A stretch of DNA of 64,000 nt from an uncultured Flavobacteriaceae bacterium. GTDB lineage: Bacteria > Bacteroidota > Bacteroidia > Flavobacteriales > Flavobacteriaceae. Each line of letters begins with the position of its first letter. Within the stretch, counting starts at the first letter, position 1. Both the position numbers and the translations under genes were made by a program. Of this stretch, positions 19,137-28,473 are shown piece after piece. A model generated the notes under the pieces. It was not told the origin of the DNA and did not search any database. It saw only the letters and a program-made list of their open reading frames with translations. The DNA lies in NCBI GenBank assembly GCA_938020445.1, contig CALIIC010000048.1:51593-115592 (forward strand). Reading direction: 5' to 3'.

Positions 19137-20477
19137 TTAAATTGATGGGTCCCCAGGTGTGTTGGGATTGCTATTCCTTTCAACATCCGGAAAAGGATAA
19201 AAATTACGATTGCGCTCTTCTGCGTAGTCCATTGCGCTTCCACTCGGCTCGGGGCGATTAAATCTACGACTATCCTCAAGACTCATTCCCGTTAGGAACA
19301 ACTCCGCTCTTCTGTTCTTGTATACTTCATTCAACAAGTCGGCAACACTACCATCACCACTATAGGCAGCTGTATTTGCGTTGATTCCAAAAACATCATC
19401 CGTATCGGTTAGCACCTCATTAAGTGCCGTGATGGCCGCGGCGGTGTCGGGAGCCGCTTTTCTTAGGTTTGCTTCCGCAGTTATTAAGAGCATTTCATCT
19501 GGTAAATACAGCGGGATACTGCTTGTGCTCGCACTGTAGAAACCTGCCAAGTCCTCAATAGGCAAACCGTTTTGGTTTAGCTCTTCTAAAGGCACCAGAT
19601 AAAATGAAAGCCGACCGTCTGCGGCATCAAAAGAAAAAGTTGCAGGGAGGCCAAAGTTATCTCTCGGTTTAAAATTCGGTGCGTCATTTTGGAACACCCG
19701 TGCCCAAATTGGGTTCAAATTTTGTGAATCATAGGCGAAAGAGGATGCTGAAGAAAGATCTACCTGCGCCGCCGCCGCAATGGCCGCATCATAATTCCCA
19801 GCAAATAAATTGTACCTGGCCAGCATGGCATCGATGGCATTTGGAAGGTCAATATTACCTTGGGTAATCTGAGCCGAAAATTCGTCCGATACTGGAGTAC
19901 CGGCTAAAATAGATTTCGCTTCTCCCAATAGGTTTATTGCGGTATTTAAGGCTTCTATCCTAGATACGAAGGGTGCATCGTTATCTGCACTTGTGACCAC
20001 CACTACATCTGTATAGTTTTGGGCCAAACTCGCAATTGCCACTGCCTTATAGAATTTTGCATAGGCGATTAAACCACTTTTGGTACCATCTTCTAAAGCA
20101 ATACTCTCGGTATTTGCCTCAATATCCTCGGCAACCTTTATGATTCTTAGCATTGTTGACCAAAGGCCTTGTACGTTCGAATTAAAGTTTGGCAAGGTCG
20201 ACCCACCGTCTTCCAACTCGATCATATTCTGGAACGTTGTGGTAATACCACCTTCGCGGGTAGTTACTGCCGGGGTTTCGACTATAAAGCGCAAACCGGT
20301 TGTACTAAAAGTTTGCTGCAAGCCCACTGCAGCCGCTAGAATACCTTCTCTTGAAGAAAAGGTCTGATCAACGGTAGGCGCATTTGGATTATCAAAATCG
20401 GTTTCACAAGATACCATCGGGAGCAGGCTGATTATAGCGAGTGCAAACCATATACTATGTTTTATTTTACTTTTCAT
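19137..20477 (-). CDS. SusD/RagB-family outer-membrane lipoprotein
   Basis: A 446-residue protein with a lipoprotein signal peptide (LPMVSCETDFDNPNAPT; lipidated Cys near residue 24) followed by the NPN element typical of SusD homologues. The interior is alpha-helical with TPR-like repeats rich in Ala and Leu (AINLLGEAKSILAG, MLLITAEANLR). The C-terminus has the RRAELFLTGMSLEDSRRF segment common in this family. SusD proteins are surface lipoproteins that cap the SusC channel and bind the ligand. At 446 residues it is short for glycan-type SusD, as in SusD homologues that handle small ligands. It starts 16 bp after the susC stop. The ligand is unknown and no glycoside hydrolase is nearby, so a polysaccharide substrate is not supported by this window. 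Confidence 0.93.
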   Translation of the reverse strand: MKSKIKHSIWFALAIISLLPMVSCETDFDNPNAPTVDQTFSSREGILAAAVGLQQTFSTTGLRFIVETPAVTTREGGITTTFQNMIELEDGGSTLPNFNSNVQGLWSTMLRIIKVAEDIEANTESIALEDGTKSGLIAYAKFYKAVAIASLAQNYTDVVVVTSADNDAPFVSRIEALNTAINLLGEAKSILAGTPVSDEFSAQITQGNIDLPNAIDAMLARYNLFAGNYDAAIAAAAQVDLSSASSFAYDSQNLNPIWARVFQNDAPNFKPRDNFGLPATFSFDAADGRLSFYLVPLEELNQNGLPIEDLAGFYSASTSSIPLYLPDEMLLITAEANLRKAAPDTAAAITALNEVLTDTDDVFGINANTAAYSGDGSVADLLNEVYKNRRAELFLTGMSLEDSRRFNRPEPSGSAMDYAEERNRNFYPFPDVERNSNPNTPGDPSI

Positions 20478-20493
20478 CTTTATCTTTTTTGAA

Positions 20494-23472
20494 TTAGAAA
20501 CTTACGTTGATACCCAATTGATAGGTTCTTGGGATTGGTACACCCGCAAAATCAAAACCACGAACGGCATTGCTTTGTCCGGCAGTATTAATTTCAGGAT
20601 CCCACCCACTGTAGTCATCCCAAGAAATCAAGTTTCTTCCAATTAGACTAATACCTATATTGTCTATACTCTTAAAAGGTGATTTTAAATCATATCGCAA
20701 AGACAATTCTCTTAGTTTCACAAAGGAACCGTCTTCTACAAACTCTTCAAAAATCCCTGCCTGAGCGCCTCCAAATCCTTTAGGCCTATTGCCTGCCAAT
20801 TCCGCTCCTACATTCGAACCACCTCCAAAAATCACATTGTCCAATAATCGTCGATTCCAGTTGAATACATCAAAACCTTGCACTGCATCGAACTGTACAC
20901 GAAGTGTGAAATTTTTATACGCAAATTCATTGATCAAAGAGCCGAACCAATCCGGGTTCGGATCACCGATAACTTTTGACGAGGTACCATCATCGTTTGT
21001 ACCTGCAAACGGATACCCATTTTCATCCAATGAAATACTACCATCAGCATCCCTCGCATAGAATTGTCTGTAAAAAACACCCAAAGGTTCCCCTTCGATC
21101 ACGTAGTTTGTTGCAAAACTCCCGGCCAGGGCAAATTGCCCACCGCCGGCCACTTTGGTTATTGTGTTGTCGTTTTTCGAATAGGTCGCCGTAACATCCC
21201 AAGTAAAATCTTGCGTTCGTACGGGAGAGCCTTTAAGTAAAAGTTCAACACCCTTGTTCTCTAAATCCCCAACATTCTCAATTCGAGAGCCAAAACCTGT
21301 GGAAGAAGCCAATTCACGCGGCAATAATAGATCAGATACATCTTGTTTGTAGTATGTAAATTCAACTCCCAATCTATTATTAAAGAAGCCGGCATCAAAT
21401 CCAAACTCTATTTCCTCTTGTCGCTCAGGTGCAATGTTCAAATCACCCAATTGGGAATCTGGGTTTAAACTAGGCGACCCATTAATGGCCGATGGCACAT
21501 AGTTGGTAAACCTTTGAAAAGCGGAAAGCGCCGTTAAGTTACCTGCTTGCCCCCAAGAACCTCTTATTTTAAAAGTACTAAAGAAATCACCGAAAGTGTT
21601 CTCCCAAAACTCTTCTTGAGAGACTACATAGGATAAACTCGCTTTTGCATACAATTGATCACGTTCATCTTTCCCGAATGTGGAAGCGCCATCTTGGCGC
21701 AATGCCCCGTTTAAATAGATTTTGTCTTTATAACTGAATGATTGTTGAATAAACGCACCCCAATAAGAAATTTGAGACCTGCTTTCGCCTTGGGCAAGAA
21801 TACTGCCACTTTCCGCTGTTTCTACAATTGGTGGAAGCCCGTCGGCACTTATCCCGATTCTATCAAATTCTTCATATTGCCAAGATCCGCCAACAGTCGT
21901 TGTCGACACGATCGCATCAGATAAATTTGCCTTGTAAATCAGATTCAAGTCACTGTTGTACTGAAAGTTGTTAATATCGGATCTACGAGCAAAACCAGCA
22001 CCGTTCGGTGAAGTGTTGTTAATAGGTATGAACGCGGTGGCAGATTGGTTGAAATAATCAACTCCCAACTTATAGTTCGCTGATAGGTTCTTAGAAATTT
22101 TCGCATCAAGACCTACACTGGAGATGATTCGATTCACTTTTTGACCAAAATCAAATCGATTGACCGCTTCGGCAGGGTTGGTCCGTGGAACCAGTAAAGA
22201 AGTAACCGGGTATACCCCAGATTCATTTGGTGCTGGATTCACCGAGTTGTCACTAAACAAAAATCCAGTAATAGCACCGTAAGCGGAATTGATTCCTCCG
22301 TTTGGAATATCGGAACTACTGCTTCGAACATAGTTTAAGCCAATGTTTACATCCAACCATTCAAAAGCCTTCTGGTTAATATTTGCCTTAAAACCTACTC
22401 TGCGGTAATCCGTATTCTTTATGATACCCTCATTATCTAATTGGGAAGCAGAAATAAAGTACGATGTCTTTTCATTACCTCCCGTTACAGATAGGTAATT
22501 CTCCACCCCGAAACCTGAGCCAAAAAATTCATCTTGCAAATCATATCGCGTTACTGGCACCGTCGCAAGATCTGTTCTGTCAAAAGGGTTTTCCCATGCC
22601 AATGGGACCGTGTTATAATCGATTTTTTTACGCAGTTCATTTACTCGAATACTCGTAGAAAAATTAAATTTAGGGTCTCCGTTTTTTCCTTTTTTAGTAA
22701 ATATCTGAACGACCCCGTTACTTGCTCTGGAACCATAGATAGCGGCCGCGGCAGCACCTTTGATGATTTCGATACGTTCTACGTCGTTCGGGTTTAAGTC
22801 GGCCAATCTATTTTGAGCGCTCCCCCCTAAATCTACCAACTGATTACTAGAGTTACTGATGATGATACCATCTACAATATACAAGGGATCAGAATTCCCT
22901 AACACCGTACTTGGCCCTCTTAGTCGAATACTAATGCCCCCGGCAGGGTCTCCTGAGTTTTGCTGTACCAGGGCTCCGGTAATTTTACCGGAAATAGCTT
23001 GATCCACGGCCGTGGCACCATTGTTGACCAAATCTTCTGCCTTAACAGTCGAGATAGCATTCCCCAATGTTCGTTTGTTCACACCGGAATTCGTCCCGGT
23101 AACGATTACCTCGTCGAGACTTAGCAAATCTTCGGAGAGTTCGGCATTCGTGGTAATCAAAGCCGCACTACCAACTTCCAAGGGCATTTTTTTGGTCGAA
23201 TACCCCAAATAACTAATGACCAAGGTGTAAGAGCCTGTGCTCAAGGATGCATCGAAACTATAGTTACCGTCAAAATCGGAAACTACTCCGTACGTAGTGC
23301 CTTCAATAAAAACGGATGCCCCGGCAATTGGAATTGTCGTACTTGCATCTGTCACATTCCCATTGAAGGAATAATCGCTGGTTTGCCCTTTAACCGAAGT
23401 AAAGCATACCAAACACAATAGCAGTAAAAAAGGGAAAGATACCATCCCTTTCGTAAACTTCTTTTTTTTCAT
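20494..23472 (-). CDS. SusC/RagA-family TonB-dependent outer-membrane receptor
   Basis: A 992-residue receptor. A signal peptide is followed by a carboxypeptidase-regulatory-like beta-sandwich (GNVTDASTTIPIAGASVFI to SYLGYSTKKMPL), a plug domain (SGKITGALVQQNSGDPAGG, PLYIVDGI, IEIIKGAAAAAIYGSRASNG) and a C-terminal 22-strand-type barrel ending in Phe (YQLGINVSF). The order susC then susD, 21 bp between the two coding regions including the stop, is the standard pair. It imports a ligand across the outer membrane with TonB energy. The promoter region carries four TGCAA-N4-TTGCA-like dyads and the DeoR gene is divergent, so control by one of those regulators is likely. The ligand is unknown. Confidence 0.95.
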   Translation of the reverse strand: MKKKKFTKGMVSFPFLLLLCLVCFTSVKGQTSDYSFNGNVTDASTTIPIAGASVFIEGTTYGVVSDFDGNYSFDASLSTGSYTLVISYLGYSTKKMPLEVGSAALITTNAELSEDLLSLDEVIVTGTNSGVNKRTLGNAISTVKAEDLVNNGATAVDQAISGKITGALVQQNSGDPAGGISIRLRGPSTVLGNSDPLYIVDGIIISNSSNQLVDLGGSAQNRLADLNPNDVERIEIIKGAAAAAIYGSRASNGVVQIFTKKGKNGDPKFNFSTSIRVNELRKKIDYNTVPLAWENPFDRTDLATVPVTRYDLQDEFFGSGFGVENYLSVTGGNEKTSYFISASQLDNEGIIKNTDYRRVGFKANINQKAFEWLDVNIGLNYVRSSSSDIPNGGINSAYGAITGFLFSDNSVNPAPNESGVYPVTSLLVPRTNPAEAVNRFDFGQKVNRIISSVGLDAKISKNLSANYKLGVDYFNQSATAFIPINNTSPNGAGFARRSDINNFQYNSDLNLIYKANLSDAIVSTTTVGGSWQYEEFDRIGISADGLPPIVETAESGSILAQGESRSQISYWGAFIQQSFSYKDKIYLNGALRQDGASTFGKDERDQLYAKASLSYVVSQEEFWENTFGDFFSTFKIRGSWGQAGNLTALSAFQRFTNYVPSAINGSPSLNPDSQLGDLNIAPERQEEIEFGFDAGFFNNRLGVEFTYYKQDVSDLLLPRELASSTGFGSRIENVGDLENKGVELLLKGSPVRTQDFTWDVTATYSKNDNTITKVAGGGQFALAGSFATNYVIEGEPLGVFYRQFYARDADGSISLDENGYPFAGTNDDGTSSKVIGDPNPDWFGSLINEFAYKNFTLRVQFDAVQGFDVFNWNRRLLDNVIFGGGSNVGAELAGNRPKGFGGAQAGIFEEFVEDGSFVKLRELSLRYDLKSPFKSIDNIGISLIGRNLISWDDYSGWDPEINTAGQSNAVRGFDFAGVPIPRTYQLGINVSF

Positions 23473-23666
23473 AGAGTTCTAGTTTAGTAAATATTTAGTT
23501 TTAGCTCCTCCTTGCGAAAACTTGCATTTGTAAAGGAGGCGTTTTGATTGGATATTTGTCGATTTGGCGACAAACGGCAGTTTCAAAAAACCACCATTCC
23601 ATATTGATTTTGGTATTTGCACAGCATCTGCGTTGCCAGTTTTTAAGCTTTTCCTATGCTAATTAT

Positions 23667-23751
23667 TGCAAAATCATTCAAATATATGCAAATAACTGCC
23701 AATCATGCAATTTTTTGCGTATATTTAATTCGTATTATGCAATATATTGCA
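23667..23751. promoter_or_regulatory. Array of four TGCAA-N4-TTGCA-like dyads in the susC/deoR divergent region
   Basis: Dyads start at 23667 (TGCAA-N4-ATTCA), 23687 (TGCAA-N4-CTGCC), 23706 (TGCAA-N4-TTGCG) and 23738 (TGCAA-N4-TTGCA, the best match). The first three are spaced 20 and 19 bp apart, about two helical turns. The array lies between the divergent susC (start 23472) and DeoR-family gene (start 23833), and the same core occurs twice upstream of the Crp/Fnr gene. It is a probable operator cluster. Which regulator binds cannot be decided by eye. Confidence 0.6.
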
Positions 23752-23832
23752 GCTTACCATTTATTATTAACAAGTGATCAATTGTTATCATAAGGAGTCT
23801 ATTGTAATTTGTTTTTATATTTTTGCCATACC

Positions 23833-24582
23833 ATGTTAAAAGAAGAACGCCATCAAATTATCTTAAATGAAGTAAGAGTACACAACAGAGTGCTTTTAAC
23901 TGATTTAGGAGAAATGCTCAATGTATCTTTAGATACTGTTCGGCGTGACATCAAAAGGCTAGACGAGGAAAAGAAACTAAAAAAAGTACATGGCGGGGCG
24001 ATATCCCTTGGTTTTGACAGTTATAGTTTTAAGGGATCCCAGATATATTCACGAGAAGAGAAAACGCAAATTGCCAGAAAAGCGATTGCACTTCTGAAAG
24101 AGGGGCAAGTGATTATTTTGAGTGGCGGGACAACGAATTTGGAACTGGCCCGGCTGATTCCGGAAAAAATGAAACTTACCTGTTTTACTCCTAGCCTTCC
24201 AGTAGCTATAGAATTGCTATCAAAACCAAACATTGAAGTTATTTTCATAGGTGGAAAACTTTCCCATCAGGCGCAGATTACCATTGGTGCCGCTGCGATA
24301 CGCTATCTAACCCAAATCAAATTCGATATCGGTTTTATCGGAACGGGCTATTTGGACTCGGTAAATGGCCTTACGGAATTTGATTGGGACGTTGTGCAGA
24401 TCAAAAAAGCTATCATCAAGGCTTCTCGAAAAATAGTGGTACTTTCTATTTCAGAAAAATTAAATTCAAGTCAACGGTATAAAACGTGTGACTTAAGTGA
24501 TATTAACACCTTGATTACGGAACTGGAACCGAATGATATCTCTTTGATACCTTTCGAAAAACAAGAGATAGAACTCCTCTAG
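23833..24582 (+). CDS. DeoR-family transcriptional regulator
   Basis: I choose the ATG at 23833 (MLKEERHQIILNEVRVHNRV) over the one at 23809, because DeoR proteins start directly with this helix. The 249-residue protein has an N-terminal DeoR-type HTH (LTDLGEMLNVSLDTVRRDIKRL, ending in VHGGA) and a C-terminal sugar-phosphate-isomerase-like sensor domain (LSGGTTNLELARLI, VIFIGGKLS, DIGFIGTGYLD). DeoR proteins usually repress catabolic operons and respond to phosphorylated sugars or related metabolites. It is divergent from susC-susD and ends 6 bp from the convergent MarR gene. Control of susCD is the simplest reading. Confidence 0.9.
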   Translation: MLKEERHQIILNEVRVHNRVLLTDLGEMLNVSLDTVRRDIKRLDEEKKLKKVHGGAISLGFDSYSFKGSQIYSREEKTQIARKAIALLKEGQVIILSGGTTNLELARLIPEKMKLTCFTPSLPVAIELLSKPNIEVIFIGGKLSHQAQITIGAAAIRYLTQIKFDIGFIGTGYLDSVNGLTEFDWDVVQIKKAIIKASRKIVVLSISEKLNSSQRYKTCDLSDINTLITELEPNDISLIPFEKQEIELL

Positions 24583-24588
24583 AAATCC

Positions 24589-25104
24589 TTATTCAACATC
24601 AACCAGTAATTTGTGAAATGACTTTATCTTATCATCCTCATTGATAAGTTTGTTCATGCATGTTTCCAAAAAGCGAAGGAATGTTTTCTTCTCTGCACTA
24701 TCAAAACCTTCGGTTAAATAGTTGATGACCCCCAAGCGAGATGGCTGCGTATTGTTTACGAGCGTAATCCCCTTCTTTGTAAGCTTCAATCGTTTTTTTC
24801 TACGATCATCTTTATCTTCATACTGTCTTATAAGTCCTTTGTCCAACAACACATTAATGAGATTTGTGATGTTGGCCCTAGATACATTCAGCGAATCGGC
24901 AAGTTCACTAGCCATCAAATCTTTGCTGTGTTTTTCCCTCTTAAAGAACGGCAAATTGGGATTATTGGCCAAGTGTAAAAGAATAAGCCACTGTTGGGTA
25001 GTCAACCCAACCTTTTGGTACACATCGTCACCTATCTTTTTTAGCTGATTTGATAAATCAAAAATGCTCAATACAATCGATTCTTCTATGCTGCTTTCTA
25101 TCAT
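24589..25104 (-). CDS. MarR-family regulator, candidate master regulator of the catabolic island
   Basis: A 171-residue MarR-type protein. Dimerisation helices flank a winged helix (LTTQQWLILLHLANN, SELADSLNVSRANITNLINVLLDKGLIR), and the wing has the YEDKDDRRKKRLKLTKKG signature. Such regulators bind 16-22 bp inverted repeats as dimers and are often released by a small aromatic or acidic ligand. The gene follows the nitrilase-family gene by 54 bp, and I see no operator in that gap. It is therefore probably co-transcribed from the operator at 26207-26227 and autoregulated. Related operators precede most transcription units up to 63 kb, so this is the best candidate for the shared regulator (inference). 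Confidence 0.88.
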   Translation of the reverse strand: MIESSIEESIVLSIFDLSNQLKKIGDDVYQKVGLTTQQWLILLHLANNPNLPFFKREKHSKDLMASELADSLNVSRANITNLINVLLDKGLIRQYEDKDDRRKKRLKLTKKGITLVNNTQPSRLGVINYLTEGFDSAEKKTFLRFLETCMNKLINEDDKIKSFHKLLVDVE

Positions 25105-25158
25105 TTCTTTTTCGTTGCTTACGAGGTCATACTACCGTGCAATATAAAGCACTTCGTA

Positions 25159-26172
25159 TTAACCCTGCAGTTTTTTAATAACGTTTAATTGTGTTTTTAT
25201 AAACAATTCTTTCGACGGTTCTTTGTCCTTGAACGAATTCGCCGGGTAATGGGTATACTTTTCATACGACGACGCATACAGTTCGAAACGTTGTCGCGCA
25301 TTGTAATTTTGCATCGACACCTTGGATCTGTAATCCCGAAGTGCCCTAATATCAATGTAGCTATTGGCCACCATGCTTCCTCCTGTACCTGCTTCTGCCA
25401 ATACATGCCCCTCATACCCTACTACTTTCGAGAGACCGTCGGTTGCTGCAAACGGAAAATCAATTCCGGAAATCCCTGCAGAGTTCGCGGAAATCACATA
25501 GCTCATGTTTTCGATTGCCCTGGCACGTTTTGCCACTTCTTTATGGGTTAATTGAGGACTTCCCGCTTCTGAAGATGAGTGTAAAAACACTTCGGCTCCT
25601 CGCATCATTAAACATCTGGCAATCTCAGGATACAAGATCTCCTCAGAGGCAATACAGCTCAACTTACCTAATTTTGTATCTACCACTGGAAATAATGCCT
25701 CCTCCCCATAAATTTTTAGGTATTCATCCAATACATCATGCGGTGTAGGCGCAAACATCGAATTTAAACGACGGTATTTGAGAATCAACATTCCCGCATC
25801 ATCAATAATAAAACTACTTTGAAAATAGAGTTCCGGAAAGTGTTCATCAAGTTCATAAAAGTTACCGGAAAGAAAAATGGATTGCTCCTTGCAAAACGCT
25901 TTCATTTCATCAAAGAGCGGGTCATTAACCGAAATACAGGCTTTCTCCCGCCATTGTTCCAAATGCTCCCCAAAAGGAAAACTTGTCAGAAAATACTCTG
26001 GTAAAACCACTAGTTTTAAATCGGGCCCTATAAAAGCTTTGGAGCCTTTTGTTTCAGCCAAGACCTGTTTTAAGGAACGTTGCATACGTTCGTAAGTCTC
26101 CGCTCGGTTTTTACAGGAATTCACAGCAAAACACTCGGTTTGAAGGGCTAAAGCTTTATATCGTTGGACCAA
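25159..26172 (-). CDS. Carbon-nitrogen hydrolase (nitrilase superfamily)
   Basis: A 337-residue protein with the Glu-Lys-Cys triad of the nitrilase superfamily: Glu in LVVLPEYFL, Lys in ILKYRRLN, Cys in LSCIASEEILYPEIARCL. Downstream is VISANSAG, also typical of amidase branches of this superfamily. It hydrolyses a C-N bond, most likely an amide or carbamoyl group. The cysteine context (SCIASEE) differs from classical nitrilases (CWEHxQ), so an amidase is more likely than a nitrilase. It is the first gene of a probable two-gene operon with the MarR regulator, behind the 21-bp operator 35 bp upstream. The substrate is unknown. Confidence 0.85.
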   Translation of the reverse strand: MVQRYKALALQTECFAVNSCKNRAETYERMQRSLKQVLAETKGSKAFIGPDLKLVVLPEYFLTSFPFGEHLEQWREKACISVNDPLFDEMKAFCKEQSIFLSGNFYELDEHFPELYFQSSFIIDDAGMLILKYRRLNSMFAPTPHDVLDEYLKIYGEEALFPVVDTKLGKLSCIASEEILYPEIARCLMMRGAEVFLHSSSEAGSPQLTHKEVAKRARAIENMSYVISANSAGISGIDFPFAATDGLSKVVGYEGHVLAEAGTGGSMVANSYIDIRALRDYRSKVSMQNYNARQRFELYASSYEKYTHYPANSFKDKEPSKELFIKTQLNVIKKLQG

Positions 26173-26206
26173 ATTCTAAAGATTAGGATGATTACAAGGT
26201 ACAAAA

Positions 26207-26227
26207 ATAGTTAATAATATTAACTAT
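26207..26227 (-). promoter_or_regulatory. 21-bp operator dyad upstream of nitrilase-marR operon
   Basis: ATAGTTAAT, AAT, ATTAACTAT: a perfect inverted repeat with 9-bp arms and a 3-bp centre, 35 bp before the start codon. On the minus strand it is followed by TTTTTGTACCTTGTA, much like the downstream flank of other copies (TTTTTAGTACATTG at 63 kb), so it probably overlaps the promoter. Confidence 0.75.
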
Positions 26228-26297
26228 CTATGAATAGAAGTTCGTTGAATCGACGAACTTCAGCTTACCAAGACAAACACCAAAAAAAACGAAAAAC

Positions 26298-27371
26298 TTA
26301 TTCAGTAAGTTTAAATTCCAAGGCAGTTGAGGGCGTATTTGCAAGTTTTTGCGTCTTTTCGATTATTTGCCAACTTACCCCTGCCGTATCGGTAAAAACG
26401 AATGATTGCTCCCCAAACTCGTTCGCTTGTATTTTAGAAGGGTTTAGCTCGTGTTTATGAACCAAATTATGCACCATCATCAATTTTGGGGTATAGAACG
26501 AATGCAGGGTGATTCCCTTCTCCCCTATTCGCTGCCGGTTGGATTTATTGGTTTTAGCTCCTCGGGGAATGAAAAATTTCAATTTTCCGCATATATTATT
26601 GGGTGATACAAATCCCTGATACCAATGACTGAAGCCAGGTTCCATTTGAAAAACCTGTTTGGGTCCTTTTTGCCAATCACCATCTATGGTTGGTTCTTCT
26701 TCTGCCTTTAACCCCAAGGCGGTCGTTAAATAAGATATTTGCTCCAAGGAGACCGCATCGATGATAAAATCGTGGTGTGTAAATTCACTTGTTTTCAGTT
26801 TTGTATCAGCATCAATGGTACCGTAACCTGGTATTTCATACCCATAGCGTTGAAAAAAAATGTGATTAAAAAAGGCTCCATAAACGGCATTTTCACGCAC
26901 TAGCACCGGACGCTTAAAAAAATCTCGGTCCCCGGTGTTCAAACCAAAAAGATCATCGACAACCGGTTCTGTGGGAAGCCATGGTTTTTTCCCCACCTCC
27001 CGGGCCGTTTGATAAATATCGAACAATCGAAAAATATCGTGGGTCATCATCACTGCTATTCGCGTACCAATGGTCTCGACCGGGGCGTAACCAATGCCTT
27101 CTCCTAGAGGGTTTTCCCATTCTAGAATACGAAGCAAACCATGACTGTCAATACCACCATTTTGTAAGCGGTAAGAACGCAGTTTTGATTCAACTCCATA
27201 GATTTTGAACGCTTCCTCTGCATCTATGATAGCGTTATCGACCTCTTTGAAACCAAAGTCGGCAAAGTACTTCTTAGCGTAGTCGGCATCCGAAGTACCG
27301 ATCATTACTTCATATAGGCCGCTTATTCCCGTATCCGGGAGCACTTGTTCGGTAGCTTTTGTATTCGTCAT
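26298..27371 (-). CDS. Two-domain VOC (glyoxalase/dioxygenase fold) protein
   Basis: A 357-residue protein whose two halves each open with a VOC-type beta-alpha-beta pattern (GLYEVMIGTSDADYAKKYFADFGF near residue 18; HHDFIIDAVSLEQISYLTTALGL near residue 190). The family includes extradiol dioxygenases, glyoxalases and epimerases. I cannot assign a metal triad by eye, although FTHHDF at the start of the second half is a candidate metal ligand. It starts 11 bp after the stop of the NADP-dependent oxidoreductase gene and forms a two-gene unit with it. Its place in the regulated island suggests a ring-cleavage, isomerisation or binding step, but the function is not known. Confidence 0.7.
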   Translation of the reverse strand: MTNTKATEQVLPDTGISGLYEVMIGTSDADYAKKYFADFGFKEVDNAIIDAEEAFKIYGVESKLRSYRLQNGGIDSHGLLRILEWENPLGEGIGYAPVETIGTRIAVMMTHDIFRLFDIYQTAREVGKKPWLPTEPVVDDLFGLNTGDRDFFKRPVLVRENAVYGAFFNHIFFQRYGYEIPGYGTIDADTKLKTSEFTHHDFIIDAVSLEQISYLTTALGLKAEEEPTIDGDWQKGPKQVFQMEPGFSHWYQGFVSPNNICGKLKFFIPRGAKTNKSNRQRIGEKGITLHSFYTPKLMMVHNLVHKHELNPSKIQANEFGEQSFVFTDTAGVSWQIIEKTQKLANTPSTALEFKLTE

Positions 27372-27382
27372 ATAGCCAAGGT

Positions 27383-28378
27383 TTACGGAACCAAAATAAG
27401 TTTTCCAAAGTTCTGTCCCGTATAGAGCATTTTTAGAGTGGACGCATAGTTTTCTAAACCTTCTGCAATATGCTCTTTCACATTAATTTTCCCTTCAGCG
27501 ATCCAAGTAGCAATTTCTTTCACCGCTATGGGCCACTCCTGAACAAAATCGAACACGATAATACCAGTTAAAACACCCCTGGCCGTTACAATTTTCATGT
27601 AGTTTTTAGGCCCTTGTATGCTTCCCATATTATTGTACTGCGATATGGCACCACAAATCACCACCCGGGCTCCCTGCGCCAAATTCAACAGCGCAATATC
27701 CAAAGTTTCCCCTCCCACATTGTCGTAAAAGATATGAACTCCCTTAGGAGCGTATTCCTTTAATTTGACATCTATATCCTCTGTCTTATAGTTTATGGCA
27801 TAATCGAAACCACATTCGTTTAGAAGGTAATCGCATTTGGCATCGGTACCGGCTGAACCAATAACAGTACAACCCTTGATCTTGGCTATTTGACCTACTG
27901 TAGAACCAACCACCCCTGCGGCGCCGGACACATAAATTACCTCTCCAACTTGGGGCTTCCCACGGCGTAATAATCCAAAATAAGCGGTCATTCCCGGCAT
28001 TCCCAATACCCCTAAGTGATGCGAGAGCTTGCCCGCTGACATCTCCAATTTCTTGAGCCCCTCACCATTCGAGATTGCGTAGGTTTGTGAACCCAATAGT
28101 CCTTCTACATAGTCCCCCTCCCCATATGCATCGTTCTTGGATTCGATGACCTTTCCTGCGGAAAAGCTGCGCATTACTGCACCGATCTCAATTCCCTTAA
28201 TATATGTGGTTCCTTCATTCATCCAACCGCGAATCGCAGGGTCCAAGGAAATCGCCTCGATTTTAATCAATACTTCTCCACTCTTTATTGGCGCTACCGC
28301 TTCTGTCACTAAATTGAAGTTGCTATCTTCGACTGCCCCCGTTGGCCTGCAGGCCAGAACCACTTTTGTGTTGGTCAT
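27383..28378 (-). CDS. Zinc-independent MDR oxidoreductase (prostaglandin reductase/CurA-like)
   Basis: A 331-residue medium-chain reductase. An N-terminal GroES-like domain (PAIRGWMNEGTTYI, AGKVIESKN) lacks zinc ligands, and the nucleotide-binding domain has GAAGVVGSTVGQIAKIKG and the family segment FYDNVGGETLDIALL. Members reduce enones and alkenals with NADPH. It is the first gene of a leftward unit with the VOC protein, starting 38 bp from the double operator at 28416-28452 and divergent from the alpha/beta-hydrolase gene. A role in saturating an activated double bond of the substrate is a reasonable inference. Confidence 0.85.
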   Translation of the reverse strand: MTNTKVVLACRPTGAVEDSNFNLVTEAVAPIKSGEVLIKIEAISLDPAIRGWMNEGTTYIKGIEIGAVMRSFSAGKVIESKNDAYGEGDYVEGLLGSQTYAISNGEGLKKLEMSAGKLSHHLGVLGMPGMTAYFGLLRRGKPQVGEVIYVSGAAGVVGSTVGQIAKIKGCTVIGSAGTDAKCDYLLNECGFDYAINYKTEDIDVKLKEYAPKGVHIFYDNVGGETLDIALLNLAQGARVVICGAISQYNNMGSIQGPKNYMKIVTARGVLTGIIVFDFVQEWPIAVKEIATWIAEGKINVKEHIAEGLENYASTLKMLYTGQNFGKLILVP

Positions 28379-28415
28379 TCTTAGTAAAGTTTAATTTATT
28401 TAAAAGTATGAAAAA

Positions 28416-28452
28416 TTAGTTAATATTATAAATAATTAACTATATTAACTAA
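28416..28452. promoter_or_regulatory. 37-bp double operator (MDR reductase / alpha-beta hydrolase divergent promoters)
   Basis: Reads TTAGTTAAT, three bases, core ATAAATAATTAAC, three bases, ATTAACTAA. The outer arms match the other copies; the core is the most degenerate of the six 37-bp elements. Leftward, a TACTTTTA -7-like box begins 8 bp beyond the element, upstream of the MDR gene. Confidence 0.7.
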
Positions 28453-28473
28453 TTAATTGAAATTCCCTAAAAT

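Noticed and set aside
19137..23472. Polysaccharide utilisation locus
   Set aside because: Only the susCD pair is present. No glycoside hydrolase, polysaccharide lyase or sulfatase occurs in the window, so a glycan role is not supported.
23544..23777. 77-codon plus-strand ORF between susC and the DeoR gene
   Set aside because: It spans the dyad array and promoter region, has a Cys/Tyr/Asn-rich sequence without family features, and no plausible start context.
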